Below, in pieces: positions 16,180 to 24,325 of a DNA stretch of 64,000 bases. The notes below the pieces were generated by a model. That model worked only from the letters and a program-made list of their open reading frames with translations, made no database searches and was not told the origin of the DNA. Source of the stretch: Anaeroglomus sp964630775 (GTDB lineage Bacteria > Planctomycetota > Phycisphaerae > Sedimentisphaerales > Anaerohalosphaeraceae); assembly GCA_964630775.1 (NCBI GenBank), contig CAZVYY010000001.1:1-64000 (forward strand), written 5' to 3'. Position 1 is the stretch's first letter; each line of letters opens with the position of its first letter. Made by a program: the position numbers and the translations under genes.

Positions 16180-17484
16180 TTATACCTTCATTGTCTTCGA
16201 TTGCACGTCAAATCCAATCGTCTTTCGCGTCAAAAACGACTGCATTGCCATCTGCAGGACTGTCTGCGTCCGGAAGGCCAGATCCATCGGGCTGAAGGTC
16301 TGCTTGTTGTGCGTCTTGCTGCACTCAATCAGGTTCCGCCAGTGGGCGACATTGTCCTCGCCGCCTTCGATGGCGATCCGCTGGGGGGCCTTGGCGCCCT
16401 TTTCCCGAATCGGGATAAACTCGATTTCCTTGTTGTCACGAATGACCAGCGAGCCATCCCAGCCGCGAATGACCGGACACCGCTGCCCGGCGCCGCGACC
16501 CGGCCCGGCATTATAATCATTGCCCTGCGTACCCATCACGACAATCGTCGCTTTCTCGGGATACTGGGCAATCAGCGAGAACGTATCCGGCACATCGCGC
16601 AGCTCGTACGGATGCCGATGCGTGCCGCCCAGCGCCGCAACGCTTTCCGGAAAGCCAAGCCCCATGATATCGATCACCTGCGTCAGGCTGTGCGGATACA
16701 GGTCCGTCACCGGCCCGCCCGCATAATCCATAAACAGCCTCCAGCGGAAATACCGATCCACATTGAACTCACATTTGGGTGCATCGCCCCCAAACGCCTC
16801 CCAGTCCAGGTCCGGCCCAGCCTTGGCATTGGGATCCTCCACCGGCATCCCGCGCTCGCCCCAGTCGCCAGTCCGGAAAAAGCCCGTCTCGGCATACAGC
16901 GGCTGACCAATCAGCCCTTCTTTCACCAGCTTTTTCATCTGCCGCCAGACCGGATCGCTCATCGCCTGCGTGCCCACCTGAATCACCCGGTCACTGGCCG
17001 CGACCACCTCGGCCAGTTTTTTGGTAATCTCGAACTGCCGCCAGTGCGTGACCGGCTTTTCACAATACACATCCTTGCCCGCCTCGATTGCGGCAATCGC
17101 CTGCGGTCCGTGAAGATGGTCGGGCGTTGCAATACAGACAATATCAATCGACTTATCAGCCAGTAAATCACGATAATCTGTGTACATCTTGGCGTTAACC
17201 CGCTGGGCCGTCCGCTCCCGCCGCGGCTTATAAATATCGCACACCGCCGTCACCGCGATATTATCGCCGCTGCTTTTCATCCAGGTTAGCATATCCAGAT
17301 GATTATTCCCCCGTCCGCCGCAGCCGATCAGGCCAATGTTAATCTGTTCGTTGGGACTGTTCGACTCCGCCGCAGCCGCCCCGCTGACATACAGCGCCGG
17401 TCCCAGCGCCATCGCCGCCCCGGTCGTCTTCAAAAATCCCCGACGTGTCAATCCATGCTGAATGTTTGTCTTTTTGATATCCAT
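16180..17484 (-). CDS. Tat-exported Gfo/Idh/MocA-family oxidoreductase
   Basis: A 434-residue NAD(P)-dependent sugar or cyclitol oxidoreductase. A twin-arginine signal (LTRRGFLKTTGAAMALG) shows export in folded form with cofactor. The Rossmann fold follows (INIGLIGCGGRGNNHLD), then the typical CIATPDHLHGPQAIAAIEAGKDVYCEKP stretch with the conserved EKP lysine, and a C-terminal substrate domain. Exported members of this family are frequent in planctomycetes. It is the third gene of a minus-strand operon, 18 bases after the DUF6807 gene. The substrate is not readable; a modified sugar is likely from context. Confidence 0.87.
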   Translation of the reverse strand: MDIKKTNIQHGLTRRGFLKTTGAAMALGPALYVSGAAAAESNSPNEQINIGLIGCGGRGNNHLDMLTWMKSSGDNIAVTAVCDIYKPRRERTAQRVNAKMYTDYRDLLADKSIDIVCIATPDHLHGPQAIAAIEAGKDVYCEKPVTHWRQFEITKKLAEVVAASDRVIQVGTQAMSDPVWRQMKKLVKEGLIGQPLYAETGFFRTGDWGERGMPVEDPNAKAGPDLDWEAFGGDAPKCEFNVDRYFRWRLFMDYAGGPVTDLYPHSLTQVIDIMGLGFPESVAALGGTHRHPYELRDVPDTFSLIAQYPEKATIVVMGTQGNDYNAGPGRGAGQRCPVIRGWDGSLVIRDNKEIEFIPIREKGAKAPQRIAIEGGEDNVAHWRNLIECSKTHNKQTFSPMDLAFRTQTVLQMAMQSFLTRKTIGFDVQSKTMKV

Positions 17485-17502
17485 AGCAGTCTCCTATAGG
17501 GT

Positions 17503-18405
17503 TTATTTTGCAGATTTTTTGATTTGTCGCAGCCAGAGCTGATAGAGTGTTTCAATCTCACTATTAGAACGATGCCCATCCCACAGGGCAACGCCGTAAC
17601 GAAGCGTCATCGGTTTGTCCGCCGTCACCTCCAGCGGCGTCTCATGCAGCCGCATCGTCGCCGACAGATACGCAAAGTGCTCTTTCATCGTAAACCACGT
17701 CGCCGGCCGCGGATTGCCCGGGTCATCAAACATCGCCACCGTCACCGGCTTGCCCTCCACCGCCGACCGATACGCACACCACGGCGACTCCGTCAGCCGC
17801 TCATCCCCCCGGAAAATCGGCCCCGGCTCGCCGCCGGCATACACAAACTCGCCGTTGTTATCCATCGACTGGACAAACCGCATCCCCAGTCCATAATAAT
17901 GCTGCCCGGCGACACGCACCGACGTCTGCCCGGCCGGAACACTGCACACCGACGTCCACGTCGTCAGCGCCGCCTCGCATTTGGGCACACGACAGGACTT
18001 TATTTCTCGCTTTTCGGTCAGCACCCTGACAACCCTGGCAGCATCCATCCATTGAAGTTCCCCCGCCAGACTGCCGTCGGTCTGCCCCCCAAATATTTCC
18101 GTCACCTGATACCCGCACCCGGCGGTTTCCTCCCAGAAGTTGATGCCATTGACATTCAGCGCCATCATCAGCCCGTGGTGATGCAGATGGTCGGGTACCT
18201 GATCCCGCAGCACATTCACCCCAGTCGGCGTAAACAGCTCCACCACATACGGCTTATACGTTATATTCTTCTGATTGTAAGTCAGCAGCAGCCCCCCGTC
18301 ATCCGCAATGAGCCAAATCCCCTTCTCAAAGCAAACCTGTGAAGGCTGCCGACACCCCCCAAAAAACACCACCGAACAAATCAAACCATATAATGCGATT
18401 CTCAT
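17503..18405 (-). CDS. DUF6807 (PmoA-like) lipoprotein
   Basis: A 300-residue lipoprotein with lipobox FFGGC at about residues 14-18. The family marker is DHLHHHGLMMALNVNGINFW, followed by YYGLGMRF and a C-terminal TLRYGVALWDG. Databases often call this family methane oxygenase PmoA, which is misleading: no membrane helices or copper-site layout of methane monooxygenase occurs here. The domain has a galactose-mutarotase-like character and sits beside sugar genes, so a carbohydrate-related role is more likely. It lies 46 bases after the TIM-barrel gene. Confidence 0.8.
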   Translation of the reverse strand: MRIALYGLICSVVFFGGCRQPSQVCFEKGIWLIADDGGLLLTYNQKNITYKPYVVELFTPTGVNVLRDQVPDHLHHHGLMMALNVNGINFWEETAGCGYQVTEIFGGQTDGSLAGELQWMDAARVVRVLTEKREIKSCRVPKCEAALTTWTSVCSVPAGQTSVRVAGQHYYGLGMRFVQSMDNNGEFVYAGGEPGPIFRGDERLTESPWCAYRSAVEGKPVTVAMFDDPGNPRPATWFTMKEHFAYLSATMRLHETPLEVTADKPMTLRYGVALWDGHRSNSEIETLYQLWLRQIKKSAK

Positions 18406-18451
18406 CTTCGTTTTCCTGTGCAGATAGGTTTCGGATTGATATGTGGGTATA

Positions 18452-19276
18452 TTACAATAACTTCTTCAGGAAGTCATAGCTTTTCTGGGCCTGCTCCACT
18501 GTGCCGCATTCGACCGAAAACACAATATCCCGCCGGCACTGCTTGCACATCGCAATCGTTTTGGCCCAGTCGATCACCCCCTCGCCGCAGGCACACCCCA
18601 CCGGCGTCCCCGTTACCTTGCCGCGTTCGGCATCCGACTGCTGCAGCGTGATATCCTTGGCATGCAGATGCACCAGCCGCCCCAGCACATGCTCCAGCCA
18701 CACGTACGGGTCCTGCCCGCCCAGGTAGCTGTTGCCCGTATCAAAATTAATCCCGATCGCCGGCGACTGCACCAGCGCGTGAATCTTATCCAGCCCCGCC
18801 GGAGTCTTGCTGTACTGCTGGTGCGGCTCAAGCCCGATGACCACCCCGCGAGCCTCCGCCAGCGCCGCCGCTTCCTTGAGCACATATCGCATCAGCACAT
18901 GGTCTTCCGCCTCGGTCGTCCAGGCCGGTTTCGGGCCTTCGTCCGTATTAACCACCGGCGCCCCGCACTCGGCCGCAAACCGCACCGCCTGCTTGAGATA
19001 TTCGCAACTGATCTCCGGCTTGCACAATGGACAATGCGACGACAGTCCCGACACCTTCACCCCCGCCTTCTGACACGCCCGTGTAATCCGGTACGGATCA
19101 TCCAGCATCGACACACTATGAAAATACCCCGCCTCGCTGAGCAGCTCCCGCCCCCAATGCACCATCGGCTCGACATACTCATAGCCAATCTGCGCCGCTT
19201 TCTCCACACCCCATTCAAACGATTTGTCGCAATGCCGCACAAACTCCAGATTGATGCCCAGCCGTACCTGTCCCAT
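18452..19276 (-). CDS. sugar phosphate isomerase/epimerase (TIM barrel)
   Basis: A 274-residue AP-endonuclease-2-like TIM barrel. Metal-binding positions are suggested by GLEPHQ (Glu), NFDTGNSYL (Asp), HLHAKDI (His) and SVECGT (Glu), which fit the xylose-isomerase-like family that acts on ketoses and cyclitols. It is the first gene of the catabolic operon. The start at 19276 faces the AraC gene across 144 bases, so regulation by that AraC protein is probable. Confidence 0.83.
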   Translation of the reverse strand: MGQVRLGINLEFVRHCDKSFEWGVEKAAQIGYEYVEPMVHWGRELLSEAGYFHSVSMLDDPYRITRACQKAGVKVSGLSSHCPLCKPEISCEYLKQAVRFAAECGAPVVNTDEGPKPAWTTEAEDHVLMRYVLKEAAALAEARGVVIGLEPHQQYSKTPAGLDKIHALVQSPAIGINFDTGNSYLGGQDPYVWLEHVLGRLVHLHAKDITLQQSDAERGKVTGTPVGCACGEGVIDWAKTIAMCKQCRRDIVFSVECGTVEQAQKSYDFLKKLL

Positions 19277-19339
19277 AGCCGTCCCTTACCCAAAGTCATC
19301 ATTTCGGTTGATCGCTTCGATTTGGCGATTGACTAACAT

Positions 19340-19357
19340 AGCCTATTATAGTAGGCT
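19340..19357. promoter_or_regulatory. palindrome in the divergent araC-isomerase gap
   Basis: AGCCTA and TAGGCT flank a TTATAG centre, giving an 18-base symmetric site in the 144-base gap between the catabolic operon and its divergent AraC-type regulator. It is a candidate operator or overlapping core promoter. Symmetry is short, so this is tentative. Confidence 0.4.
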
Positions 19358-19420
19358 TAGCCCCGTCGTCTTCTAAAATTTGACAGTGAAAAATATTATA
19401 CAAACGGGTCCGGCCCCGCC

Positions 19421-20410
19421 ATGTCGCCATCCCGAAACAAAACCTATCAGGCCGACCGCTGCGAACCCCTCGTACGAGCGGTCAATGCCGGCAAAGTGGA
19501 CCTGCACGCCCTGACCCACGGCGGCTATCCCGGCACGCCCCTGCCCGCATCGCAACTGCCTGGCGTCCTGTCGGTGGGCTTCTGGGACATCAAAGGCCCG
19601 CAGGACTGGGGCCTGGGCCGGCACTGCAACGAAGGCATCGAAATTACCTATCTTGAAACCGGCACCGTCGCCTTCACCGTCGCCGGCACCGTCACCGAAC
19701 TCCACCCCGGAAGCCTGACTATCACCCGCCCATGGCAGCCCCATGCACTCGGCAATCCCCAGGTCGGCCCCGGCCGACTCCACTGGCTCATCCTCGACGT
19801 CGGCATTCGCAAACCCCACCAGCGATGGCAATGGCCCGCATGGCTACTGCTGACCGCCGAAGACTGCAAACACCTGACCGAACTGCTCAGCCACAACGAA
19901 ACCCCCATCTGGTCGGTCGATGCCAAAACCGCCTCGTATTTTATCCAGATTGCCGAGTTGATACAGGCTCCCGACAAAATAGCTCGCATATCCGCATTGG
20001 CCGTATGCATCAACGGCCTGCTGTTGTCCATCTACGAGACTTTGATTGAACGAAACATCCCCCTGAATCCGGAATTAACGACCTCCCAGCGCTCCGCCCG
20101 GCTGTTCCTTGAATCCATCAAGGGCAATCACGCCCTGCTGGCCCAGCCCTGGACCGCCGCGACCATGGCCGAGCAGTGCGGCCTCGGAATCACTCACTTT
20201 ACCAAGGTCTGCAAGCAACTAACCAACATGACCCCGCTGGAATACATCAACGACCAGCGCGTCGAAACCGCCGCCCGACTGCTCCGCCAGCAGCCCCACC
20301 TGTCCATCACCGACATCGCGCTGCAAACCGGATTCAACACCAGCCAGTACTTCTCCACCGTCTTCCACCGCCACAAAAAATGCACCCCCAAACAATTCCG
20401 CCAGCGGTAA
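19421..20410 (+). CDS. AraC-family transcriptional regulator
   Basis: A 329-residue regulator. Residues about 50-130 form a cupin-like sensor (ITYLETGTVAFTVAGT, RPWQPHALGNP). The last 100 residues hold the two AraC helix-turn-helix units (MAEQCGLGITHFTKVCKQL and ITDIALQTGFNTSQYFSTVF) and the family-typical TPKQFR end. It is divergent from the isomerase/DUF6807/Gfo/URO-D operon and probably activates it in response to the substrate sugar. No clear ribosome site precedes the ATG; an earlier start is not supported. Confidence 0.85.
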   Translation: MSPSRNKTYQADRCEPLVRAVNAGKVDLHALTHGGYPGTPLPASQLPGVLSVGFWDIKGPQDWGLGRHCNEGIEITYLETGTVAFTVAGTVTELHPGSLTITRPWQPHALGNPQVGPGRLHWLILDVGIRKPHQRWQWPAWLLLTAEDCKHLTELLSHNETPIWSVDAKTASYFIQIAELIQAPDKIARISALAVCINGLLLSIYETLIERNIPLNPELTTSQRSARLFLESIKGNHALLAQPWTAATMAEQCGLGITHFTKVCKQLTNMTPLEYINDQRVETAARLLRQQPHLSITDIALQTGFNTSQYFSTVFHRHKKCTPKQFRQR

Positions 20411-20446
20411 TACCGCTGTATCCCATCCGCCACCCTCTGGCGCGTC

Positions 20447-20480
20447 AAAAAAGCCGCCGGGACAATCCTGTCCCGACGGC
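20447..20480 (-). terminator. intrinsic terminator of PEP-CTERM gene 1
   Basis: On the minus strand the hairpin GCCGTCGGGACAggatTGTCCCGGCGGC is followed by six T residues. It closes the gene ending at 20517 and is nearly identical to the hairpins at 21727 and 22810. Confidence 0.85.
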
Positions 20481-20516
20481 CTCAAATCACATTCAAAAAC
20501 AAACCTTGACCGCTGA

Positions 20517-21335
20517 TTACAGACTCCGACGGCGACGCAGCCAGCCAACCAGACCCGTGCCCATCATCCCCAGCAGAATCGCCCCGGGTGCAGGTACTAC
20601 ACAATTGGAACCATACTCCACATTGTCCCAAATAGTATAAGGTTGATCTGTTCCCCAATTTGCGAGGGGAGCCAAGAACATGGTATACAAACCAAGTTCG
20701 CTGCCTAAATCAACATAGTCGCTGCGATAAGAGGCTCCAACATGGACTCCATCAATATAAAAATGGATTTTACCATCACTGCTGAAAAGTTGCATCTTTA
20801 GCTGATGCCAGCCAGTTGCTCTGTCAACACCGGTAGTTTGCCATCCCGGATGGTTCTCCCCAACGGCCACGTAATAATAATCATCTGTCACATTATAACG
20901 AGCCCCAAACTGAATGTCTGTCCAATCCTCACCTGGGGCAATATACGGATTCACCCAACTCGGAACAGCAAATATCTGGCCTGCTACGTTAGCTGATTGC
21001 TCATCGTAATAATAGGCACTGAACCACGGATCGTATTGTTTTTGCATGGCATTTCCATTGACGTTCTCAATACTGACCGCAGCCCACCACATCCAACTTT
21101 GAGGGGTACTAGAGGCAATAAGTTTCATGCCTTGTGTACCATCCTTCCCCCCGGCCACCTGTTCCATCATTTTGCCAACAGGAGCCTCGCCATGTCGATA
21201 ATCGCTATTCACCCAACCTGGAGCATAATCACCATCCCAACTTGTGTTGAAATCAAATTTACCATAATATGTCTCCGCTGCCATCGCCGGCATAACGAGT
21301 ACGGCAAGCAAAACAAGAAGTGCACACTTTTTCAT
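20517..21335 (-). CDS. exported LamG-like protein with a PEP-CTERM-type sorting tail
   Basis: A 272-residue exported protein. A signal peptide (ALLVLLAVLVMPAMA) is followed by a jelly-roll, ConA/LamG-like domain (GWHQLKMQLFSSDGKIHFYIDG, IWDNVEYG). The C-terminus is a VPAPGAI motif, a hydrophobic helix and RRRRSL, which is the exosortase sorting signal layout with PAP in place of PEP. The start at 21335 has GGGAGA before it; the frame extends further, but across the leader. Exosortase is not in this window. It likely ends up at the surface or in the matrix, binding carbohydrate (inference). Confidence 0.82.
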   Translation of the reverse strand: MKKCALLVLLAVLVMPAMAAETYYGKFDFNTSWDGDYAPGWVNSDYRHGEAPVGKMMEQVAGGKDGTQGMKLIASSTPQSWMWWAAVSIENVNGNAMQKQYDPWFSAYYYDEQSANVAGQIFAVPSWVNPYIAPGEDWTDIQFGARYNVTDDYYYVAVGENHPGWQTTGVDRATGWHQLKMQLFSSDGKIHFYIDGVHVGASYRSDYVDLGSELGLYTMFLAPLANWGTDQPYTIWDNVEYGSNCVVPAPGAILLGMMGTGLVGWLRRRRSL

Positions 21336-21507
21336 GATTCTCCCTTTCAAAAAAATTACCCTCTTTCCTCTGTCGCCCCGATGGCAACAGTTTTTATTTA
21401 CAGCGATAGTCCCTGTCATACAGACCTCGGCCGCAGAATATTTCTTCTGCCAAGCCAAAATCCGCGTGTTCACATACCAGACTATTTTTGGCGACTTTCC
21501 GGCATAA

Positions 21508-21605
21508 AAACAACGAAGGGCGATTTCTCCAATCCAGCGCTTTTTATCACCTTGGCGATCCGAAGCTCAGCCCCTATTTTACAGAAACACCCCATCCCCT
21601 GTCTA
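21508..21605 (-). promoter_or_regulatory. promoter and leader element of PEP-CTERM gene 1
   Basis: On the minus strand TAGACA (21600-21605) and TAAAAT (21576-21581) are 18 bases apart. The predicted leader is about 235 bases. Its first part (21508-21551) matches the leader of the next PEP-CTERM gene at 22610-22652. Upstream of the promoter, 21601-21638 matches 22700-22737 at 32 of 38 positions. The rest of 21336-21800 has no gene. Confidence 0.55.
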
Positions 21606-21726
21606 TTGGGGAAACTACGTATATTGACTTTTTTTGCCCGCGTTTTTGGCCTGAAAACGCGGATTCGCAAATTTTTATAGGACTTTATTTGTCATCAATC
21701 CCCTCCGCCCGGCTTCCGGCGCAATC

Positions 21727-21760
21727 AAAAAGCCGCCGGGACAATGCTGCCCCGACGGCT
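21727..21760 (-). terminator. intrinsic terminator of PEP-CTERM gene 2
   Basis: A GC-rich hairpin (GCCGTCGGGGCAgcattGTCCCGGCGGC on the minus strand) followed by a run of five T residues, 40 bases past the stop at 21801. Its 28 hairpin bases are identical to those at 22816-22843. Confidence 0.85.
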
Positions 21761-21800
21761 TCAAATCACATTTAAAAGCTGATAACTTTGACCGCTGCTA

Positions 21801-22454
21801 TTACAGACTCCGACGACGACGCAGCCAGCCAACCAGACCCGTGCCCATCATCCCCAGCAGAATCGCTCCGGGTGCGGGAACTACCGGACAGGGCGACGAA
21901 ATCATATCCACCAAAGACAAATCCGTAGTAATAATAAACGGCAGAGCTATCTTGTTATGATTATCAGTCTTGTTGACCTGGAACAGGGCGGAATAATACT
22001 GCCCTGCAGCAAGCGTACTGCTCCAGCTCATCGAACCACTGGACCAAAATCCATCCTTGTTCAATACCGCATTATTGCTGCTGGTTACCTTAGCAGAGTT
22101 TGATGCATCGCCCTTCCAGACAACCAGGTCTTCAGAAAAATCAAACCATTGAGAACCACTCCATTTGGTTGCAATAGTAAATTTTTGACCCGCATTGACC
22201 AAATACACCGGAACTTCCCAGCCGTTGAGGTCGTATTGGCCGGCCCAGACGCCCGGATCAGATTGCAGTTGGGCACCTGCACCAGTCACTTTGACCTGCA
22301 GCGTCGGGGTCACATTGGTCCCGGATATGGCAATTCCGGAAACCTGCTGCCATACGCCGTCACAGGTAATATCCGTAAACGAATTCGTCGGGGCCGCAAA
22401 GGCCGGGGCTGCCGCTGCCATCACCAGGATGCTTATCACTAACAACTTTTTCAT
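21801..22454 (-). CDS. exported protein with a PEP-CTERM-type sorting tail
   Basis: A 217-residue protein with a signal peptide (LLVISILVMAAAAPAFA), a beta-rich domain I do not recognise (WAGQYDLNGWEVPVYLVNAG), and a tail whose last 27 residues, from VVPAPGAI to RRRRSL, equal those of the gene at 20517. The bodies of the two proteins are unrelated. The ATG at 22454 follows GGAAG; a TTG just before is not needed. A likely exosortase substrate displayed at the surface. Confidence 0.8.
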   Translation of the reverse strand: MKKLLVISILVMAAAAPAFAAPTNSFTDITCDGVWQQVSGIAISGTNVTPTLQVKVTGAGAQLQSDPGVWAGQYDLNGWEVPVYLVNAGQKFTIATKWSGSQWFDFSEDLVVWKGDASNSAKVTSSNNAVLNKDGFWSSGSMSWSSTLAAGQYYSALFQVNKTDNHNKIALPFIITTDLSLVDMISSPCPVVPAPGAILLGMMGTGLVGWLRRRRSL

Positions 22455-22609
22455 CAACTCTTCCTTTCAAACCATACAAAACCTTCTTTGACCTTGCCGA
22501 TATCACCTTAATATCAGCACTCTATATCCAGACTTAAACCCCACAGAGATTCTTCGCAGAATCCAAAAATGCCATGTTTCAAGACATTATAGAGCGACAT
22601 TGTGAAATG

Positions 22610-22704
22610 AAACAACGGTGGTGTTTTCTCCCATCCAGCGTTTTTCATCACCATACAGCTCCAGCTTAAAATTCCATTATACAAAATAAAGGATTCTATG
22701 TCTA
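22610..22704 (-). promoter_or_regulatory. promoter and leader element of PEP-CTERM gene 2
   Basis: On the minus strand TAGACA (22699-22704) and TATAAT (22676-22681) are exactly 17 bases apart. The predicted leader is about 215 bases. It begins with an element (22610-22652) shared with the leader of PEP-CTERM gene 1, holding GCTGGATGGGAGAAA between GGTG and CACC, which can pair. The remaining gap on both sides (22455-22609, 22738-22809) is AT-rich and without genes. Confidence 0.6.
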
Positions 22705-22809
22705 TTACGCAAACTACATATTTTAACTTTTTTTGCCATTTTTTTGATAATAAAGTAAATACAGAAAATATGCTTTTATGTATTATGTATATCTTCTATT
22801 GTATTCAAT

Positions 22810-22843
22810 AAAAAAGCCGCCGGGACAATGCTGCCCCGACGGC
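22810..22843 (-). terminator. intrinsic terminator of the parvulin gene
   Basis: The same 28-base hairpin as at 21732-21759, with six T residues after it on the minus strand. It lies 25 bases past the stop at 22868. Confidence 0.85.
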
Positions 22844-22867
22844 CTTGAAATTCTCACCAACTCTGGG

Positions 22868-24040
22868 TTAATTTTCGGGCTGAGCCGGCATCTGAGGAAC
22901 CTGCATCTGCTGCTGGCGTTCTTTTTCCTTGGCTTCCCGGCGGGCTTTTTCATCGGCCGACCATTCCACCTTGGCCTTGTCTTTCAACTCCTTACGCAGC
23001 GTTTCAACGAATTGGTTCATCTGTCTGCCCTTGAGGTACTGAACAATCTTGGGCTTGACATCGGCAAAGCTGTCGGTCCTGGCTTCCTGCTTGTTGGTCA
23101 GTTTGATGATATGATAGCCAAACTGGGTCTCTACGATATCGCTGACATCGCCGACTTTCATCGCAAATGCCGCATCTTCAAACGGTTTGACCATCTTGCC
23201 TTTTTCAAACATGCCCAGGTCGCCGCCTTTCTCTTTGCTCGGGCAATCGGAATTTTCTTTGGCCAGAGCTGCAAAATCGCCGCCGGCCTTGACCTTTTTG
23301 AGCAGGTCTTCGCATTTGGCCTTGGCCGCTTTCTTGGTCGCTTCATCGGCGTTCTGGTCCACCTTAATCAGAATATGGCTGGCCTGAACCTGTTCAGGAT
23401 GCTGGAAATTCTGAGGGCTTTCATCATAGAATTTCCTGGCATCCTCGTCACTGACCGCCTTGTAGGACGGATCCGCTTCAAAGAGCTTCTCGATGCCTGT
23501 CTGCAGGCGAATCTGCTCTTTGATATTGGCCCGGGTCACGCCCATCTTGGCCAGTTCAGCATCCACATCTTCGGCTTTCTTGCCGGACTCTTTGACGAAT
23601 TCCTGAACCATCTCATCAAAGCGGGCATCCACGTCGGCATCCTTGACCTCAATCTTCTTTGCCTTGAGTGTCTCATTGATAAGCTGCTTTTCGATCATCA
23701 TGTCCACGACGCTGTCACGCATCTGCTCGCGCATCATCTCGCGGGTCTCTTCATTCATCGGCCAGCCCATCGCCGCCATTTTCTGCACCTGGGCCTCGAG
23801 GCGGGCATTGATTTCCGGGGCAATCGCCTTTTCTTTAATTTCCTTGCCGTTGACCGTCACAATAGTCTTCTCAGGATCGACCGCGGCTTGGGCCGGGGCG
23901 GCTTGGTCCTTCTTGGTTTCGGCTTTCGCATCAGTCTTGGCCGCGGGGGCAGCAGGCTTTTCGGTCTTCTTTTCCGCTGCGATCACGGAACCCCCCATCG
24001 CCAGCACCGCACTCAGCAGTAACGCCACCAAAAACTTCAT
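22868..24040 (-). CDS. exported parvulin-type peptidyl-prolyl isomerase (SurA/PrsA-like)
   Basis: A 390-residue envelope foldase. A signal peptide (LVALLLSAVLAMGGSVIA) is followed by a Lys/Ala/Glu-rich linker and a SurA_N-type helical domain (about 60-190). The parvulin domain (about 215-315) has ASHILIKVD, the GGDLGMFEKGKMV block and the FGYHIIKL end. A Gln/Pro-rich tail closes it. It assists outer-membrane or secreted protein folding. It lies among exported PEP-CTERM genes. Start at 24040, with AAAGGA before it. Confidence 0.87.
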   Translation of the reverse strand: MKFLVALLLSAVLAMGGSVIAAEKKTEKPAAPAAKTDAKAETKKDQAAPAQAAVDPEKTIVTVNGKEIKEKAIAPEINARLEAQVQKMAAMGWPMNEETREMMREQMRDSVVDMMIEKQLINETLKAKKIEVKDADVDARFDEMVQEFVKESGKKAEDVDAELAKMGVTRANIKEQIRLQTGIEKLFEADPSYKAVSDEDARKFYDESPQNFQHPEQVQASHILIKVDQNADEATKKAAKAKCEDLLKKVKAGGDFAALAKENSDCPSKEKGGDLGMFEKGKMVKPFEDAAFAMKVGDVSDIVETQFGYHIIKLTNKQEARTDSFADVKPKIVQYLKGRQMNQFVETLRKELKDKAKVEWSADEKARREAKEKERQQQMQVPQMPAQPEN

Positions 24041-24276
24041 ACGTTTGTGTCCTTTCTAAAAATCTTTATTGAGTTATTGACGCATTAGGTACGAAAGTAT
24101 CATTTTCCCAGTCCGGCCTGACAAAGTCAAGCAAGATATTCCCGCCCGGGCCGTCGCAACAACTTGCGGATAGCCTGAATTCCGCAAATTTACACCCATA
24201 TTCAGATAGTTGTTAGCTTTAATGTGACTGGCCGTTGTTTGAAATACCCACATTTAAGTTCCAAACCAGATGCAAT

Positions 24277-24308
24277 AAAAAAGAGCTGCAGGTCAGCCCC
24301 GCAGCTCT
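24277..24308 (-). terminator. intrinsic terminator of PEP-CTERM gene 3
   Basis: AGAGCTGC/GCAGCTCT, an 8-base perfect stem, is followed by six T residues on the minus strand, 18 bases beyond the stop at 24326. Confidence 0.85.
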
Positions 24309-24325
24309 GATCGAATCGGTTTTCT

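Noticed and set aside
17503..18405. Methane monooxygenase subunit PmoA
   Set aside because: Only the database nickname of DUF6807 suggests it; the protein is a lipoprotein without the membrane helices of PmoA.
22778..24022. 414-residue open frame on the plus strand
   Set aside because: It mirrors the parvulin gene on the other strand; its Leu/Phe/His-rich sequence follows from that gene's codon bias. It has no ribosome site or recognisable domain.
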